This document shows positions 31,924 to 32,034 of a stretch of 32,034 bases of DNA, in pieces. This DNA is from Mesorhizobium sp. ORS 3359 (GTDB lineage: Bacteria > Pseudomonadota > Alphaproteobacteria > Rhizobiales > Rhizobiaceae). Both the position numbers and the translations under genes were made by a program. The notes under the pieces were generated by a model, which saw only the letters and a list, made by a program, of their open reading frames with translations, did not search any database and had not been told where the DNA came from. How positions within the stretch are numbered: the first letter of the stretch is position 1; each line of letters begins with the position of its first letter. The stretch spans positions 1 to 32,034 of the forward strand of contig CCNC01000181.1 in the NCBI GenBank assembly GCA_000824845.1, given 5' to 3'.

Positions 31924-31988
31924 CCCTTCTCCCCTTGTGGGAGAAGGTGGATCGGCGCGTAAGCGCCGAGACGGATGAGGGATGTTCC
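31924..31988. repeat. Intergenic palindromic repeat, family R, copy 2
   Basis: This copy is in reverse orientation relative to copy 1 at the left edge. Its hairpin is CCTTCTCCC (31925-31933), loop CTTGT, GGGAGAAGG (31939-31947). The remainder (cggatgagggatgttcc at its right end) is the complement of the copy 1 start. It begins 7 nt after the PLP-enzyme stop and may terminate transcription. Confidence 0.78.
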
Positions 31989-32011
31989 AGCGAAGTGGGA
32001 CGCTGGCGTTC

Positions 32012-32034
32012 CCTGCAACACCCCTCATCCGGCC
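32012..32034. repeat. Intergenic palindromic repeat, family R, copy 3 (cut by window end)
   Basis: The segment 'aacacccctcatccg' repeats the start of copy 1 in the same orientation, forming an inverted pair with copy 2. The joining segment carries tgggacgctggcg (about 31996-32008), a module also found at the start of family A copies. Confidence 0.65.

Overview
The window looks like chromosomal DNA from a GC-rich alphaproteobacterium of the order Hyphomicrobiales (Rhizobiales), most likely Mesorhizobium or a close relative. This rests on codon usage, on the gene types and order (rlmE coupled to ppx/gppA, a GlxA-type regulator, many ABC solute-binding proteins), and on two families of short palindromic intergenic repeats. 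One of these can be read as a peptide of the type ISPLVGE...GRPEGGA, which I associate with rhizobial intergenic repeats. The genus is an inference, because there is no rRNA gene here.

Layout. (1) 1-3330: a palindromic repeat, then rlmE and a Ppx/GppA phosphatase (minus strand, 4-nt overlap), and a divergent YbhN-type membrane protein. (2) 3476-3990: tRNA-Gln(CTG) and a small unknown ORF. (3) 4166-9095: housekeeping and stress genes: an aldehyde dehydrogenase, a coupled GNAT/ACT-domain pair, a YeiH-type exporter with a TTG start, free methionine-R-sulfoxide reductase and a Nudix hydrolase. (4) 9092-15384: a catabolic island on the plus strand: GlxA-type regulator, DddP-like M24 metalloenzyme, isochorismatase-type cysteine hydrolase, HSL-type esterase and an orphan Tat-exported solute-binding protein. 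Two inverted pairs of a repeat of about 60 bp flank the three enzyme genes, and one copy has been absorbed into the 3' end of the esterase gene. (5) 15452-22141: a LacI-type regulator divergent from a family-3 solute-binding protein, a permease-ATPase fusion, a DAO-type FAD oxidoreductase and a His-motif TPR protein. Two identical 12-bp palindromes lie 22 bp apart in the divergent promoter region. (6) 22178-29948: two paralogous polytopic membrane proteins (minus) divergent from a tightly coupled six-gene operon, DUF4129 - DUF4350 - MoxR - DUF58 - SpoIIM-like - RDD. (7) 29964-31917: a D-lyxose/D-mannose isomerase divergent from a D-threonine aldolase/D-serine dehydratase-like PLP enzyme, then another palindromic repeat at the right edge.

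How the genes may work together. Block 4 reads as a regulator plus hydrolytic enzymes plus an uptake receptor for an unidentified compound. The M24 protein keeps all six metal ligands of the DMSP lyase DddP at the same spacing but has Gly where I recall DddP's catalytic Asp, so the substrate is open. Block 5 reads as import of an amino-acid-like solute followed by flavin-dependent oxidation, under a LacI-type repressor. Block 6 is an envelope module: a MoxR AAA+ ATPase with its DUF58 partner and four membrane proteins. It is widely conserved but poorly understood.

Coordinates and motif positions were read by eye. No database search was possible, and product names rest on recognised motifs and family resemblance.
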